Part shown: one piece after another, positions 44,905 to 55,690 of the stretch
Layout of the letters: each line of letters starts with the position of its first letter
Position numbering within the stretch: position 1 is the first letter of the stretch
Assembly: GCA_017938985.1 (NCBI GenBank)
Contig: JAGBAK010000057.1
Coordinates: 1-63,704, forward strand
Length of the DNA stretch: 63,704 nucleotides
DNA from: Clostridia bacterium
GTDB lineage: Bacteria > Bacillota > Clostridia > Oscillospirales > Acutalibacteraceae
Direction: 5' to 3'
Program-made: the position numbers and the translations under genes
Notes under the pieces: model-generated
Told to the model about the DNA's origin: nothing
Seen by the model: the letters and a program-made list of their open reading frames with translations, nothing else
Databases searched by the model: none

Positions 44905-44941
44905 CGGCAAAATCCGAAATAACGAAAGGAAGTTGAACTCA

Positions 44942-46609
44942 ATGATGACCGATATTGAAATCGCTCAGTCCGTTCAGATGAAACCGATAACAGAAATCGC
45001 AGCCGCTGCAGGTATTGACGGTAAATACCTTGAGCAGTACGGCAACTACAAAGCAAAGGTTGACCTTTCGCTCCTCAAAGACAGCGATAAAAAAGACGGT
45101 AAGCTTATCCTTGTTACCGCTATCACTCCCACACCTGCAGGTGAGGGCAAAACAACAACAACAATCGGTCTTGCCGACGGTCTTAAGAGAATCGGCAAAA
45201 ACGTTATGGTTGCTCTTCGTGAGCCTTCTCTCGGCCCTGTTTTCGGTGTTAAGGGCGGTGCCGCAGGCGGCGGATATGCTCAGGTTGTTCCTATGGAGGA
45301 TATCAACCTCCATTTCACAGGCGACTTCCACGCGATCGGTGCAGCAAACAACCTGCTTGCAGCTATGCTTGATAACCATATTTATCAGGGCAACTCACTC
45401 AATATTGACCCCAGAAGAATCACCTGGAAGCGTTGCGTTGATATGAACGACAGACAGCTCCGCTTTGTTACTGACGGTCTTGGCGGCAGAGTCAACGGCG
45501 TACCCAGAGAGGATGGCTATGATATCACTGTTGCCTCCGAAATTATGGCTGTCCTTTGCCTTGCAACTTCAATCACAGACCTCAAAGAAAGACTTGCAAG
45601 AATCATCGTTGGTTATACCTATGACGAAAAGCCTGTTACCGCAGGTCAGCTTAAGGCAGAGGGTGCAATGACAGCGCTTCTCAAGGATGCTCTCAAGCCC
45701 AACCTTGTTCAGACGCTTGAAGGCACACCCGCTCTTGTTCACGGCGGTCCTTTTGCAAATATAGCTCACGGCTGTAACTCCGTTATGGCAACAAAGCTTG
45801 CTATGAAGCTCGGCGATTATGCCGTTACGGAAGCCGGCTTCGGCGCTGACCTCGGCGCAGAAAAATTCCTTGATATCAAGTGCCGTTACGCAGGTCTTAA
45901 CCCTGATGCAGTTGTTATTGTTGCAACAATCAGAGCGCTCAAAATGCACGGCGGTCTTGCAAAAACAGAGCTCGGTTCAGAAAATCTTGAAGCTCTCGAA
46001 AAGGGTATTCCCAACCTTCTCCGCCACGTTTCTAACATCAAAAACGTTTATAAACTTCCCTCGGTTGTTGCTGTTAACCGTTTCCCCACCGATACCGATG
46101 CGGAAGTTGAACTCATCATTCAGAAGTGTAAGGAACTCGGCGTAAACGTTGTTCTTTCAAACGTTTGGGCTGAAGGCGGCAAGGGCGGCGAAGAGCTTGC
46201 AAAAGAAATTGTTTCTCTTTGCGAACAGCCCAACGATTTCACTTTCTCATACGAGCTTGACGGCACAATCGAAGATAAGATTGAAGCTGTTGTTAAAAAG
46301 GTTTACGGCGGTGACGGCATCAGCGTTCTTCCTGCCGCAAAGAAGCAGATTGACACTCTTGTTGCCAACGGCTATGCAAATCTTCCCATCTGCGTTGCAA
46401 AAACACAGTACAGCTTCTCCGATGACCCCACAAAACTCGGCGCACCCGAAAACTTTACCGTTACAATCAAGAACGTAAAGGTTTCCGCAGGCGCAGGCTT
46501 CATTGTTGTTCTTACAGGCGACATTATGACTATGCCCGGTCTGCCCAAGGTTCCTGCCGCAGAGAGAATTGACGTTGACGAAAACGGCAAAATCAGCGGT
46601 CTTTTCTGA
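44942..46609 (+). CDS. fhs: Formate--tetrahydrofolate ligase
   Basis: Makes 10-formyl-THF from formate, THF and ATP, feeding purine synthesis and fMet-tRNA formation. The 555-residue protein has the P-loop [14 protein letters not shown] (about 65) and the family segments [19 protein letters not shown] and [11 protein letters not shown] 44942 has GAAAGGAAG upstream; the preceding in-frame TTG is too close to that site. Expression is under the ZTP riboswitch. A strong terminator follows. Confidence 0.97.
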   Translation: MMTDIEIAQSVQMKPITEIAAAAGIDGKYLEQYGNYKAKVDLSLLKDSDKKDGKLILVTAITPTPAGEGKTTTTIGLADGLKRIGKNVMVALREPSLGPVFGVKGGAAGGGYAQVVPMEDINLHFTGDFHAIGAANNLLAAMLDNHIYQGNSLNIDPRRITWKRCVDMNDRQLRFVTDGLGGRVNGVPREDGYDITVASEIMAVLCLATSITDLKERLARIIVGYTYDEKPVTAGQLKAEGAMTALLKDALKPNLVQTLEGTPALVHGGPFANIAHGCNSVMATKLAMKLGDYAVTEAGFGADLGAEKFLDIKCRYAGLNPDAVVIVATIRALKMHGGLAKTELGSENLEALEKGIPNLLRHVSNIKNVYKLPSVVAVNRFPTDTDAEVELIIQKCKELGVNVVLSNVWAEGGKGGEELAKEIVSLCEQPNDFTFSYELDGTIEDKIEAVVKKVYGGDGISVLPAAKKQIDTLVANGYANLPICVAKTQYSFSDDPTKLGAPENFTVTIKNVKVSAGAGFIVVLTGDIMTMPGLPKVPAAERIDVDENGKISGLF

Positions 46610-46628
46610 TAAAAGTATTCTGAAAACC

Positions 46629-46664
46629 AACAAGCCTTCCTTTTTCGGGAAGGCTTGTTTTTTA
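46629..46664 (+). terminator. Intrinsic terminator after fhs
   Basis: A perfect 12-bp stem (46629-46640 with 46648-46659) followed by a T-run to 46663. It lies against the end of the convergent sir2 gene. Confidence 0.92.
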
Positions 46665-47378
46665 TACTTTGATTTTATTCATTATTTCTCCGACTTTGCC
46701 GTGAATAATGTGGCTGAACGCCGAATCCATTGCGGTTTTGTCACGGTTGATGAGAATTAGGTTTTTACCTCTGAAATATCTGATAAATCCAGCCGCAGGA
46801 TAAACCGTCAGCGACGTTCCCGCAACAATCAGTGTATCAGCGCTTGCAATTGCATTTATTGCGCCCGAAACGGTTTCATCGTCAAGCGATTCCTCATAAA
46901 GAACAACGTCAGGCTTAATTGTTCCGTCGCAGGTGCATTTCGGAATGCCCTTAACCGCCATAACCTCATCGCCCGAATAAAATTTGCCGCATTTCATACA
47001 GTAATTGCGCAGCGCGGAGCCGTGAAGCTCAAAAACGTTTTTGCTGCCTGCCGCAGAGTGTAAACCGTCAATATTTTGCGTGATTACTGCTGTAAGTTTG
47101 CCTGCCTTTTCAAGCTCGGCAAGTTTGGTGTGAGCTGCATTCGGCTTTGCTTCGGGACAGTAGAGCATATTCCTGTAAAAATCCCAGAATTCCTCGGTGT
47201 GTTCCATAAAAAACGTGTGGCTGAGCATCGTTTCGGGCGGATATTTCTGTTTGCTCATATATATTCCGTCGGGCGACCTAAAATCGGGGAGTCCGCTTTC
47301 GGTTGAAACGCCTGCTCCGCCGAAAAATACGGTACTGTTGCTTATATCAATAATATTCTGCAATTTTTCAATCGTCAT
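46662..47378 (-). CDS. Sir2-family NAD-dependent protein deacylase
   Basis: A 238-residue sirtuin that removes acyl groups from lysines while consuming NAD. Motifs present: GGAGVSTESGLPDFRS (NAD loop), TQNIDGLHSAAG, the catalytic histidine in FELHGSALRN, and a zinc site with CMKCG and PKCTCDG. Length is typical of CobB/SrtN. GAGGTG precedes the ATG. The gene is convergent with fhs and divergent from tepA, so it is a single transcription unit. Confidence 0.95.
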   Translation of the reverse strand: MTIEKLQNIIDISNSTVFFGGAGVSTESGLPDFRSPDGIYMSKQKYPPETMLSHTFFMEHTEEFWDFYRNMLYCPEAKPNAAHTKLAELEKAGKLTAVITQNIDGLHSAAGSKNVFELHGSALRNYCMKCGKFYSGDEVMAVKGIPKCTCDGTIKPDVVLYEESLDDETVSGAINAIASADTLIVAGTSLTVYPAAGFIRYFRGKNLILINRDKTAMDSAFSHIIHGKVGEIMNKIKV

Positions 47379-47395
47379 ATAAACACCTCACCCTG

Positions 47396-47424
47396 ATTGT
47401 ACCACAGCTTTTGCAAATCTTCAA
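47396..47424 (-). promoter_or_regulatory. Promoter of sir2 gene
   Basis: On the minus strand TTGAAG (47424-47419), 17 bp, TACAAT (47401-47396), with TGG before the -10 giving an extended -10 element. The leader would be about 11 nt. Confidence 0.55.
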
Positions 47425-47484
47425 GCTTCAACACAAATCGTTGAATATTTTTGCCTTTTAGCTACAAAATGTTGCGTTTTATTG

Positions 47485-47513
47485 TTGCAAAAACATTACT
47501 ATAATGTTATAAT
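47485..47513 (+). promoter_or_regulatory. Promoter of tepA-like/ftsK operon
   Basis: TTGCAA (47485-47490), 17 bp, TATAAT (47508-47513). It gives a leader of about 85 nt before the GTG start at 47606. Confidence 0.65.
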
Positions 47514-47605
47514 TAATAATGTACGATTATGTCTATTTTTGCTTTTTCGGCTAATACTAACACCGTAACAAAGCGGCAACAAGCCGTTCGGAAAGGAAGT
47601 ATTCC

Positions 47606-48370
47606 GTGAGCAAAAATAAAAACGGCAAAAAAGAAAATTTCTATATTTCTTCACCGTCGTGGTATTCGCCCGATTGCACGGGCAGCAACTCTGAAGGCGG
47701 TTGCAGCGAAGCGATCAGCAACATCATTGAAACAGGTTCAATAACGGTTAAAAAAGGCGAAAACGTTATTCATTGCCTGACTGTTATCGGTCAGGTTGAG
47801 GGGCATTATATTCTGCCTGCGCAAAATAAAACCACAAAATATGAACACGTCATTCCTCAGCTTGTTGCAATTGAAGAAAGCGACAGCATTGACGGTCTGA
47901 TTCTGATTCTGAACACTGTCGGCGGTGACATTGAGGCTGGTCTTGCCATTGCGGAACTTGTCAGCGGCATGAAAACTCCAACGGTTTCGCTTGTTCTCGG
48001 CGGCGGTCACTCAATCGGTGTTCCTCTTGCGGTTTCGGCAGATAAATCGTTCATTACGCCGTCGGCAACAATGACGGTTCACCCCGTAAGAATGAACGGT
48101 CTTGTTCTCGGCGTTCCCCAGACTCTTTCGTATTTTGAGCAGATGCAGGAAAGAATCGTCCGTTTTGTTTCGGATAATTCTCGCATCTCAGCCGACAGAT
48201 TCAGGGAGCTTATGCTTGCAACAGGTGAGCTTGTGCTTGATGTCGGTACGGTTCTTGAGGGTGAAAAAGCGGTTGAAGAAGGTCTGATTGATTCAATCGG
48301 CAGTCTTTCTGATGCCCTGAATTGCCTTTATGAAATGATAGAAAATAACAAAAACAAAAATTCCGATTAA
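47606..48370 (+). CDS. ClpP-like serine protease (TepA family)
   Basis: A 254-residue ClpP-fold protein. The likely catalytic serine is in [17 protein letters not shown] (about 135) and the histidine in [11 protein letters not shown] (about 158); an oxyanion-type [14 protein letters not shown] precedes them. It resembles TepA (YmfB) of Bacillus subtilis, a cytosolic ClpP-like protein implicated in export and in degrading spore SASP during germination, and encoded next to spoIIIE as here. GAAAGGAAG precedes the GTG start. ftsK starts 29 bp downstream. Confidence 0.9.
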   Translation: MSKNKNGKKENFYISSPSWYSPDCTGSNSEGGCSEAISNIIETGSITVKKGENVIHCLTVIGQVEGHYILPAQNKTTKYEHVIPQLVAIEESDSIDGLILILNTVGGDIEAGLAIAELVSGMKTPTVSLVLGGGHSIGVPLAVSADKSFITPSATMTVHPVRMNGLVLGVPQTLSYFEQMQERIVRFVSDNSRISADRFRELMLATGELVLDVGTVLEGEKAVEEGLIDSIGSLSDALNCLYEMIENNKNKNSD

Positions 48371-48399
48371 CGTATAAATACTCCGAAAGGATGAAAAGA

Positions 48400-50982
48400 A
48401 TGGCAAACACCAAAAACTCAAAAAAACCTGCGCCCAAGAAAAAACCTGCCGAAAGCAGGCAGCAGACCAAAAAGAACGCTTCGGCAAGCTCAACGGTAAA
48501 TGCGCAAAGAAACGCAATTATTGTTATGGGCGTTGCCGTTATTATGCTGTTTGTTGCATTTATAAAGGGGCAGGGGGTATGGCTGTTTTTGCATAACGCC
48601 CTTTATGCAGGTTTTGGTTTTCTGACCGTAATTGTTCCTTTCTATATGATTTATGCGGCGTTTGTTTATGCAAGAGACAAGACTCTGCGAAACGAAGCGG
48701 CGAACCTTGTCGGGGTCGGTGCCATAATCGTTCTCCTCGGTGCCGTGCTACATATTGGTTTTGAAGATGAACAATATTTTCTTGATAACACAATTTTTCA
48801 GCAGATATCAGATATCTGGGAAAAATCTCCCACGCTTCAGAGCGGCGGTGTTTTCGGCGGTATTTTCGGCGGTATTCTTGCAAAGCTTCTCGGCAGAACG
48901 CCTTCGTTGATAACTCTTATTGTCATTCTTGCCGTTGTGTTCCTTCTTGTAACGGGCATATCGCTTGAATCTGTTTTTTCAGCTATTAAAAAGCCTGTCA
49001 AAAAGGTTGGCGAAATCACAAACGAAAAGCTTGAAAAAAGCGCACAGCGCCGTGAACAGCTTGCGGCAGAAAGAGCTGAAGCAGAAAAAACAAAAAAAGC
49101 GTTTGCTCCGCCTGCAAAACCCACAATTGCTGTGGATGACGACGATGATTTCAACGATAAATTCGTTACTGACGAAACAACCTTTGAAGAAACCGCGCCC
49201 CCCTGCATAAACGACCCGATAATAGAATTCACGGCAGAAGATACAAACGATTTCGTTCCCGAAATACCTGTTATAAAGCTGCCTGATTCAGCTGAGAACA
49301 ACGCAGTTGATGAAGTAATAGAAATTGCGGTTGAAGAAAATAAGCGCAAAACGAAAGCGCCTGCAATGCCTGACGGAGACCCGTTTGGAGAGGATGGCGA
49401 CGACGAAGACGGCGAAATAAGAGAGTTTCCGATTATTGAAGAAGAAGCTCCCGAATATGTGTTTCCCCCAATGGATTGTCTTCGCCTTGCGGAGCGTGAC
49501 GGAGCAACCGATAACATTGCAGAAATGCAGCTCGGCGCAAAAAAGCTTATCGCAACGCTTGAAAGCTTTAAGATTAAGGCGGAAGTTACAAATATCTGCA
49601 GAGGTCCCTCCGTTACACGCTATGAGCTTGTGCCCGACGCAGGCGTAAGAATCAACAAAATCACAAACCTTGCCGATGATATCGCTCTGCGCCTTGCCGC
49701 AACAAGCGTGCGTATTGAAGCTCCGATTCCGGGCAAATCGGCAATCGGTATTGAAGTTCCCAACAGCGCAAAATCAATGGTAACAATGCGTGAAACCATT
49801 GATACACCTCAGTTCAGAGATGCAAAGAGCAAGCTTAACGTTGCTCTCGGCAAGGATATTACAGGCAATATTATTTGTGCCGACCTTGCAAAAATGCCTC
49901 ACCTTCTTGTTGCAGGCACAACAGGCTCGGGTAAATCCGTATGCCTTAACGCAATGATTGTCAGCATTCTCTATAACGCAAGCCCCGACGAGGTCAAGCT
50001 TGTTATGATTGACCCCAAAATGGTTGAATTCACAAATTATAACGGCATTGCTCACCTTGAAGTGCCCGTTGTTTCAAATCCCAGAAAGGCCGCAGGTGCG
50101 CTCGGCTGGGCGGTTGTCGAAATGGAAAAGCGCTATGCGTTGTTTTCTGAAAACGGTATCAGAGATATAAAGGGCTTCAATGCTCTTTGTGAGTCGCGTC
50201 CCGACCTCAAAAAGATTCCTCAGATCGTAATATTTATAGATGAGCTTGCCGACCTTATGATGGTTTCTCCCAAAGAGGTTGAAGATTCAATCTGCCGCCT
50301 TGCCCAGAAAGCAAGAGCCGCCGGTATTCACCTTGTTATTGCAACGCAAAGACCTTCCGTTGACGTTATTACGGGTCTTATCAAAGCAAATATCCCCAGC
50401 CGAATCGCTCTTTCGGTTTCATCTCCCACGGATTCAAGAATTATTCTTGATGCAATGGGCGCTGAAAAGCTTCTCGGCAACGGCGATATGCTTTTCTGTC
50501 CGATTGGCTCGTCAAAATCACTTCGTGTTCAGGGTTGCTATATTTCTGAAGAAGAGGTTGAAAACGTTGTTTCATTTATCAAATCGCAGACAACGACAAC
50601 CTATAACGAAGAAACAATCAAAGAGATTGAAAACAAAGCTGCAGAAGCAGAAAACGCAAAGAAAAAGGCTGTTGACAATGACGATGACGGCGATTGGGAC
50701 CCTGCTCTCAACGATGCAATTGAGGTTGTTGTCAATGCCGGCGGCGCCTCAACAACAATGCTCCAGAAGAAGCTGAAGCTTGGTTATGCAAGAGCGTCAA
50801 GAGTTATGGACCAGCTTGAAGAAAAAGGAATTGTCGGTCCGTCAGAGGGTGCAAAACCCAGAGCGGTTCTTATTTCAAAACAGCAGTGGTATGAGATGCA
50901 GGCACTTGCAGACGGTGCCGCACCCAACATTGACGACGTTTTTGACGATGACGACGATTACGCAGGTTCAGATGAATTTTAA
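48400..50982 (+). CDS. FtsK/SpoIIIE DNA translocase
   Basis: An 860-residue membrane DNA pump that clears chromosomes from the septum and, in spore formers, moves DNA into the forespore. The basic N-terminus is followed by about four membrane helices (about 33-50, 62-90, 100-120, 165-187) and a long acidic linker (about 240-350). The motor has Walker A AGTTGSGKSVCLNA (about 504), Walker B VIFIDELADLMMV (about 608), ATQRPSVDVITG, and a C-terminal gamma winged helix (about 770-840). ATG 48400 is preferred over 48391 because GAAAGG lies 10 nt before it. The tepA neighbour supports the SpoIIIE assignment. Confidence 0.96.
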   Translation: MANTKNSKKPAPKKKPAESRQQTKKNASASSTVNAQRNAIIVMGVAVIMLFVAFIKGQGVWLFLHNALYAGFGFLTVIVPFYMIYAAFVYARDKTLRNEAANLVGVGAIIVLLGAVLHIGFEDEQYFLDNTIFQQISDIWEKSPTLQSGGVFGGIFGGILAKLLGRTPSLITLIVILAVVFLLVTGISLESVFSAIKKPVKKVGEITNEKLEKSAQRREQLAAERAEAEKTKKAFAPPAKPTIAVDDDDDFNDKFVTDETTFEETAPPCINDPIIEFTAEDTNDFVPEIPVIKLPDSAENNAVDEVIEIAVEENKRKTKAPAMPDGDPFGEDGDDEDGEIREFPIIEEEAPEYVFPPMDCLRLAERDGATDNIAEMQLGAKKLIATLESFKIKAEVTNICRGPSVTRYELVPDAGVRINKITNLADDIALRLAATSVRIEAPIPGKSAIGIEVPNSAKSMVTMRETIDTPQFRDAKSKLNVALGKDITGNIICADLAKMPHLLVAGTTGSGKSVCLNAMIVSILYNASPDEVKLVMIDPKMVEFTNYNGIAHLEVPVVSNPRKAAGALGWAVVEMEKRYALFSENGIRDIKGFNALCESRPDLKKIPQIVIFIDELADLMMVSPKEVEDSICRLAQKARAAGIHLVIATQRPSVDVITGLIKANIPSRIALSVSSPTDSRIILDAMGAEKLLGNGDMLFCPIGSSKSLRVQGCYISEEEVENVVSFIKSQTTTTYNEETIKEIENKAAEAENAKKKAVDNDDDGDWDPALNDAIEVVVNAGGASTTMLQKKLKLGYARASRVMDQLEEKGIVGPSEGAKPRAVLISKQQWYEMQALADGAAPNIDDVFDDDDDYAGSDEF

Positions 50983-50987
50983 AACAC

Positions 50988-51013
50988 AGGCGGTTGATTT
51001 ATATTGACCGCCT
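50988..51013 (+). other. Hairpin between ftsK and ygiQ
   Basis: AGGCGGT (50988-50994) pairs with ACCGCCT (51007-51013), with a T5 run only after seven more bases. It is a weak terminator or attenuator candidate. Confidence 0.4.
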
Positions 51014-51043
51014 ATTCTGATTTTTAAACTTATAAGAGGTATT

Positions 51044-52936
51044 ATGAACGGATTTTTGCCTGTCACAAAAGAAGAAATGACCGCAAGGGGATGGGATTGC
51101 GCCGACTTTGTTTACGTCAGCGGCGATGCTTACGTTGACCATCCTTCTTTCGGTGCGTCAATAATAACAAGAGTGCTTGAAAACGCAGGCTTCAGGGTTG
51201 CTTTTCTTGCTCAGCCTGACTGGCGCACAAATGCCGATTTTATGCGATTCGGCAGACCAAGGCTCGGCTTTCTTGTCAGCAGCGGCAACATTGATTCAAT
51301 GGTTGCCCACTACACTGCCGCAAAGAAAAAACGCAGTGACGATGCTTACAGTCCCGGCGGCAAAGCGGGATTCAGACCCGACAGAGCGGTTATTGTATAC
51401 TGCAACAAAATAAGAGAAATTTACGGTGATATCCCAATTGTAATAGGAGGACTTGAGGCATCTTTGCGTCGCTTTGCGCACTATGACTATTGGGACGATA
51501 AAATCCGCCGTTCAATACTTTTCGATTCTCAGGCAGACCTGCTCTCGTTCGGCATGGGCGAGCGTTCAATGGTTGAAATTGCAAGGCTTCTTGACGAAGG
51601 CGTTCCTGTTTCGGAAATCCGTGATGTCAGAGGTACCTGTTACAGCGTTGACGTACGTGAAACACCCTATATCGGCGCAGAATGTCCGTCTTTTGAAAAC
51701 GTTTGTAATTCCAAAAAAGAATATGCCGTTTCATGCCGTATTCAGCAGGATGAGCAGGATTTTTTCAGAGGAAAAGCAATAAAACAGCGCCACGGCAGCA
51801 GAATGCTGGTGCAGAATCAGCCTGCAATACCTCTTACGCAAGAAGAGCTTGACGAGGTTTACTCTTTGCCTTATATGCGAACGTATCATCCGATGTACGA
51901 AGAAGACGGAGGCATTCCGGGCATAGAAGAAGTGCGCTTTTCGATTTCGCATAACAGAGGCTGTTTCGGTGCCTGCAATTTCTGCTCGCTTGCATTTCAT
52001 CAAGGCAGATACATAACAACCCGAAGCAAAAAATCAATTGTTGATGAAGCGAAAATTCTGACGGAACTTCCCGATTTCAAAGGTTATATCCACGATATCG
52101 GCGGTCCTACGGCAAACTTCCGCCGTCCTGCCTGCGACGGTCAGGAGAAGAGAGGACTCTGCAAGGGCAAAAAATGTCTTGCTCCCGCACCGTGTCCCAA
52201 CCTTAAACCCGACCATTCCGAATACCTTGATATTCTGCGAGAGGTTCGCAAGCTTCCGAAAATAAAAAAGGTGTTTATCCGTTCAGGCATACGCTATGAC
52301 TATATGCTTGCCGATAAGGACGATACGTTTTTCAGGGAGCTTGTTGCAAACCACGTCAGCGGTCAGCTCAAAGTTGCTCCCGAGCATTGCTCGGCGGCGG
52401 TGCTTGATAAAATGGGCAAACCGCATATTGAAGCTTACGTTGAGTTTTCAAAAAAATATTTCAGCTTCAGCAAAAAAGAGGGAAAGGAGCAATATCTTGT
52501 TCCTTATCTTATGTCGTCTCATCCCGGCAGCACGCTGAAAGATGCTGTTGAGTTAGCTTTGTTCCTCAAAAAAATCGGCATCAGACCCGAGCAGGTGCAG
52601 GACTTTTATCCCACACCGGGCACAGTTTCAACCTGTATGTTCTACACGGGTCTTGACCCATATACAATGAAAGAGGTCTACGTTGCAAAAGACCCTCACG
52701 AAAAGGCATTGCAGAGGGCTTTGCTCCAGTATTTTGACCCAAGAAAAAAAGAGCTTGTTATTGAAGCTTTGCGTAAAGCGGGCAGAAGTGACCTTATAGG
52801 CAACAGCGAGAAATGTCTTGTAAGAGCGCCCGCCAACGCAACACGCTCATCACAGAACAATAACCGTCAACACAATAATAACAGGGGAAAGAATTATGCA
52901 AAAGAAAGCAATAAAAGGGGTGGCAAACGCCGCTAA
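51044..52936 (+). CDS. YgiQ family radical SAM protein
   Basis: A 630-residue radical SAM enzyme of the YgiQ/UPF0313 family. The N-terminal region ([20 protein letters not shown]) is cobalamin-domain-like, the radical SAM core has [16 protein letters not shown] (about 306-321) and the C-terminal part ends in a long Asn/Arg/Lys-rich tail (about 600-630). The reaction is unknown. AAGAGGT precedes the ATG. The next gene starts 41 bp before the stop, in another frame within the disordered tail. Confidence 0.92.
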   Translation: MNGFLPVTKEEMTARGWDCADFVYVSGDAYVDHPSFGASIITRVLENAGFRVAFLAQPDWRTNADFMRFGRPRLGFLVSSGNIDSMVAHYTAAKKKRSDDAYSPGGKAGFRPDRAVIVYCNKIREIYGDIPIVIGGLEASLRRFAHYDYWDDKIRRSILFDSQADLLSFGMGERSMVEIARLLDEGVPVSEIRDVRGTCYSVDVRETPYIGAECPSFENVCNSKKEYAVSCRIQQDEQDFFRGKAIKQRHGSRMLVQNQPAIPLTQEELDEVYSLPYMRTYHPMYEEDGGIPGIEEVRFSISHNRGCFGACNFCSLAFHQGRYITTRSKKSIVDEAKILTELPDFKGYIHDIGGPTANFRRPACDGQEKRGLCKGKKCLAPAPCPNLKPDHSEYLDILREVRKLPKIKKVFIRSGIRYDYMLADKDDTFFRELVANHVSGQLKVAPEHCSAAVLDKMGKPHIEAYVEFSKKYFSFSKKEGKEQYLVPYLMSSHPGSTLKDAVELALFLKKIGIRPEQVQDFYPTPGTVSTCMFYTGLDPYTMKEVYVAKDPHEKALQRALLQYFDPRKKELVIEALRKAGRSDLIGNSEKCLVRAPANATRSSQNNNRQHNNNRGKNYAKESNKRGGKRR

Positions 52937-53864
52937 GAAAATCGGCAAAAACATAAAAACAACCAAAGGCAAAATAATTTATGCCGTTGTGCTGGTTGTT
53001 GTTGCCCTGGCGGCTTTGCTCATCGGCAGCAAACTCGGATATTGGGAAAATCCTTTTTCCGACATCTTCGGAACGAAACAAACCTCTGCTGCAAACGCTT
53101 GCTCCGTCCATTATATCGACGTAGGTCAGGGCGATTGCGAGCTGGTTGAATGCGACGGCAAATATATGCTCATCGATGCAGGCGAAAACGGCTTTGAAAC
53201 CGTTGTTATCAATTACCTAAAATCTCATAAAATTGAGGTGCTTGATTACGTTGTTGCTTCGCATCAGCATTCCGACCATATTGGAGGTCTGAGCGAGGTG
53301 CTTGAAGCGTTTGAAGTCAAAAACATTATTATGCCTCGTCTTACAAAAGTACAAATTCCCACCAACAGCACCTACAGCGATTTTACAAAAGCAGTCAAGG
53401 CTTCGGGTGCAAAGGTCATTGAAGCCAAAGTCGGTGCAACTTACGAACTCGGCAGCGGTGAATTTGAAATCCTCGGACCCGTAACCAACGACGCGGAAGA
53501 TATTAACAATATGTCCGTTGTTATGCGCTTTGATTACGGCGAAAACTCGTTTTTATTTACGGGTGATGCCGAAACCGAAGAAGAAAACGAAATTCTTGAA
53601 ACCGATGCAAATCTCGATTGCGACGTTTTAAAGGTCGGTCATCACGGTTCAAGCTCTTCTTCGGGCAAAAAGTTCCTTGATGCGGTTACTCCCGAAATCT
53701 GCGTTATTCTTTGCGGAAAAGACAACAGCTATGGTCATCCGCACAAGGAAATAACCAAAAGGCTTAAAAAATATACCGACGAAACCTACCGTACCGACGT
53801 GTGCGGAAGCATTGTTATATCATCAAACGGAAAAGATCTTACCGTTGACTATGAAAACAAATAA
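52896..53864 (+). CDS. Membrane-anchored ComEC-type metallo-beta-lactamase-fold hydrolase
   Basis: A 322-residue protein with a basic N-terminus, one signal-anchor helix (about 28-48) and an outside metallo-hydrolase domain resembling the C-terminal domain of Com[24 protein letters not shown], metal ligands [11 protein letters not shown] (about 125), [10 protein letters not shown] and GHHGSSSSS. Homologues are often annotated as ComEC-like hydrolases and are proposed nucleases or phosphodiesterases. Its start and GGGGAAAG site lie inside the end of ygiQ. The window's ComEC has lost these metal residues, so this protein could supply the activity in trans; that is inference. Confidence 0.88.
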   Translation: MQKKAIKGVANAAKKIGKNIKTTKGKIIYAVVLVVVALAALLIGSKLGYWENPFSDIFGTKQTSAANACSVHYIDVGQGDCELVECDGKYMLIDAGENGFETVVINYLKSHKIEVLDYVVASHQHSDHIGGLSEVLEAFEVKNIIMPRLTKVQIPTNSTYSDFTKAVKASGAKVIEAKVGATYELGSGEFEILGPVTNDAEDINNMSVVMRFDYGENSFLFTGDAETEEENEILETDANLDCDVLKVGHHGSSSSSGKKFLDAVTPEICVILCGKDNSYGHPHKEITKRLKKYTDETYRTDVCGSIVISSNGKDLTVDYENK

Positions 53865-53876
53865 TGAGGTGATAAA

Positions 53877-54935
53877 GTGCCGCTGAGAATTGTCAGACGT
53901 GATATTACGCAAATGAAGGTTGATGCAATTGTCAACACCACCAACGAAAAAATGGTGGGTTACAGCGGTGTTGACCTTGCGGTGCATACTGCCGCAGGAC
54001 CTAAGCTTGATGCCGCCTGCAAAAAAATAGCTCCTCTCGGACTCGGCTGCGCAAAAATCACAAAGGGATATAACCTCGATGCACGCTATGTTATTCACAC
54101 CTCGGGTCCCGTCTGGAAAGGCGGACTTGCAGGTGAGAGCGTTATTCTTAAATCGTGTTATACGGAATCGCTCCGCCTTGCCGTCAGGTACGGCTGCGAA
54201 ACTGTTGCTTTTCCGCTTATTTCTTCGGGTGCATACGGTTACCCAAAAGATAAGGTTCTTAAATTTGCAATTCAGGTTATTTCGGAATTCCTGCTTGAAC
54301 ACGAGCTTACGGTTTTTATCTGTGTTCATGACCGCACGTCGTATGAATTCAGCCGAGAACTTTTCAATGAAATCACACAGGTACTGAATGACGGATGTAT
54401 TGAAAAACAAACCGCGTTTTGCGATTCGGATTCCGATTTTTGCGAAAATACAATTAATCCCGATTTAAGACCGACTGCAGTTTATCAATCCTCTTGCAGA
54501 ATGTCTGCACCTTGCGCTTCAATGCCTGCTCCGCAAAGCTCGGAATACGTAAAAGCCAAAAATCAGTCACTTGAAGATTATATGAAATCCCTGGATAAGC
54601 CGTTTGCTTATAAGCTTTTTGATTTGATTGATGAAAAGGGTATGACAGACGTTGAATGCTATAAAAAAGCCAACATAGACAAGAAAACGTTCTCCAAAAT
54701 CAAGTGTAATCCCGATAAATACAAACCGTCAAAACAAACTGCGGTTGCCTTTGCAATTGCTCTTGAGCTGACTCTTGACGAAACGCAGGATTTGCTTGCA
54801 TCGGCAGGTCTGACTCTCTCAAAAAGCTTTACCTTTGATAAGATAATCCGCTATTTTCTTCAAAAGGGAGTTTACGATATTTTTGAAATAAACGAAGCTC
54901 TTTTTGAATTTGACCAGATGCTTCTGGGTTGCTGA
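53877..54935 (+). CDS. Macro-domain protein with C-terminal HTH-like domain
   Basis: A 352-residue cytoplasmic protein. Residues 1-165 are a macro domain with AIVNTTNEKMVGYSGVD (ADP-ribose loop) and PLISSGAYGYPKDKVL (phosphate loop), predicted to bind or hydrolyse ADP-ribose derivatives. A Cys/Ser/Pro-rich linker (about 175-225) leads to a helical domain (about 235-350) with YKKANIDKKTFSKI and AIALELTLDETQDLL, which resembles an XRE-type HTH. The pairing suggests an ADP-ribose-responsive regulator, but neither ligand nor DNA target is shown. GAGGTGAT precedes the GTG start. CPBP and vWA genes follow. Confidence 0.85.
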   Translation: MPLRIVRRDITQMKVDAIVNTTNEKMVGYSGVDLAVHTAAGPKLDAACKKIAPLGLGCAKITKGYNLDARYVIHTSGPVWKGGLAGESVILKSCYTESLRLAVRYGCETVAFPLISSGAYGYPKDKVLKFAIQVISEFLLEHELTVFICVHDRTSYEFSRELFNEITQVLNDGCIEKQTAFCDSDSDFCENTINPDLRPTAVYQSSCRMSAPCASMPAPQSSEYVKAKNQSLEDYMKSLDKPFAYKLFDLIDEKGMTDVECYKKANIDKKTFSKIKCNPDKYKPSKQTAVAFAIALELTLDETQDLLASAGLTLSKSFTFDKIIRYFLQKGVYDIFEINEALFEFDQMLLGC

Positions 54936-54948
54936 TATGGAGAAAAAT

Positions 54949-55647
54949 ATGCTGAAAAAACTGTTTGAAAAACACGAAACTCCGATGTGCATACTGCTGA
55001 TTATACTGTATGTTATAACGAATTCATTCTGCATTCAGAAATTCGGAATAACCGATTACAGAAGCGCCGTTATAAACACCGTGTTTTCGGTTGTCCTGAT
55101 AATTCTGACAATCGCTCTTAATCGGGTGTCGCACTACGGATTGGCAAAAGCAAAAAATCCGAAGTTGTTTCTGTATTTTTTGCCGTTGATTCTGATTGTA
55201 TCCGTAAACCTCTGGTCGGGAATCAACGTCAGCAACACGCCGAAAGAGATAGTCTTTCACGTTCTGACAATGCTCAACGTCGGCTTTATTGAAGAGCTGA
55301 TTTTCCGCGGATATCTTTTTAAAATGATGGAAAAAGATAATGTAAAAACAGCCACAGCCGTCAGTTCAATCACGTTCGGAATCGGTCACATCATAAATCT
55401 TTTCAACGGGGCAGAGCTTGTTCCTACCTTGTTGCAGGTTTGCTACGCAATGTCAATCGGTTATTTGTTTGTCGTTATATTCCGTAAAAGCAAATCAATC
55501 GTTCCGTGCATTATCGCCCATTCCGTGAACAATGCGCTGTCGATATTCAATGCAGATAACACTGTTTCTTTGTATATTGCGCCTGCTTTTCTTGTTGTTG
55601 TTCCGCTTTTGTATGCTGCGTATATCAACAAAACAGTCAAAGAATAA
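54949..55647 (+). CDS. CPBP family intramembrane glutamic endopeptidase
   Basis: A 232-residue multi-spanning membrane protein with the three CPBP (Abi) motifs: GFIEELIFRGYLFK (EExxxR), SITFGIGHIINLF (FxxxH) and IIAHSVNNALS (HxxxN). About seven or eight hydrophobic helices. Family members cleave prenylated or membrane peptides, and in Firmicutes are often tied to bacteriocin immunity or signalling; the substrate here is unknown. GGAG 6 nt before ATG 54949 favours that start, while ATG 54937 is in frame without a site. It lies 13 bp after the macro-domain gene, so co-transcription is likely. Confidence 0.9.
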   Translation: MLKKLFEKHETPMCILLIILYVITNSFCIQKFGITDYRSAVINTVFSVVLIILTIALNRVSHYGLAKAKNPKLFLYFLPLILIVSVNLWSGINVSNTPKEIVFHVLTMLNVGFIEELIFRGYLFKMMEKDNVKTATAVSSITFGIGHIINLFNGAELVPTLLQVCYAMSIGYLFVVIFRKSKSIVPCIIAHSVNNALSIFNADNTVSLYIAPAFLVVVPLLYAAYINKTVKE

Positions 55648-55690
55648 ATGTCGCTTGTCGGGCGACCAATTGAATTAAAGAAATCGCTAT

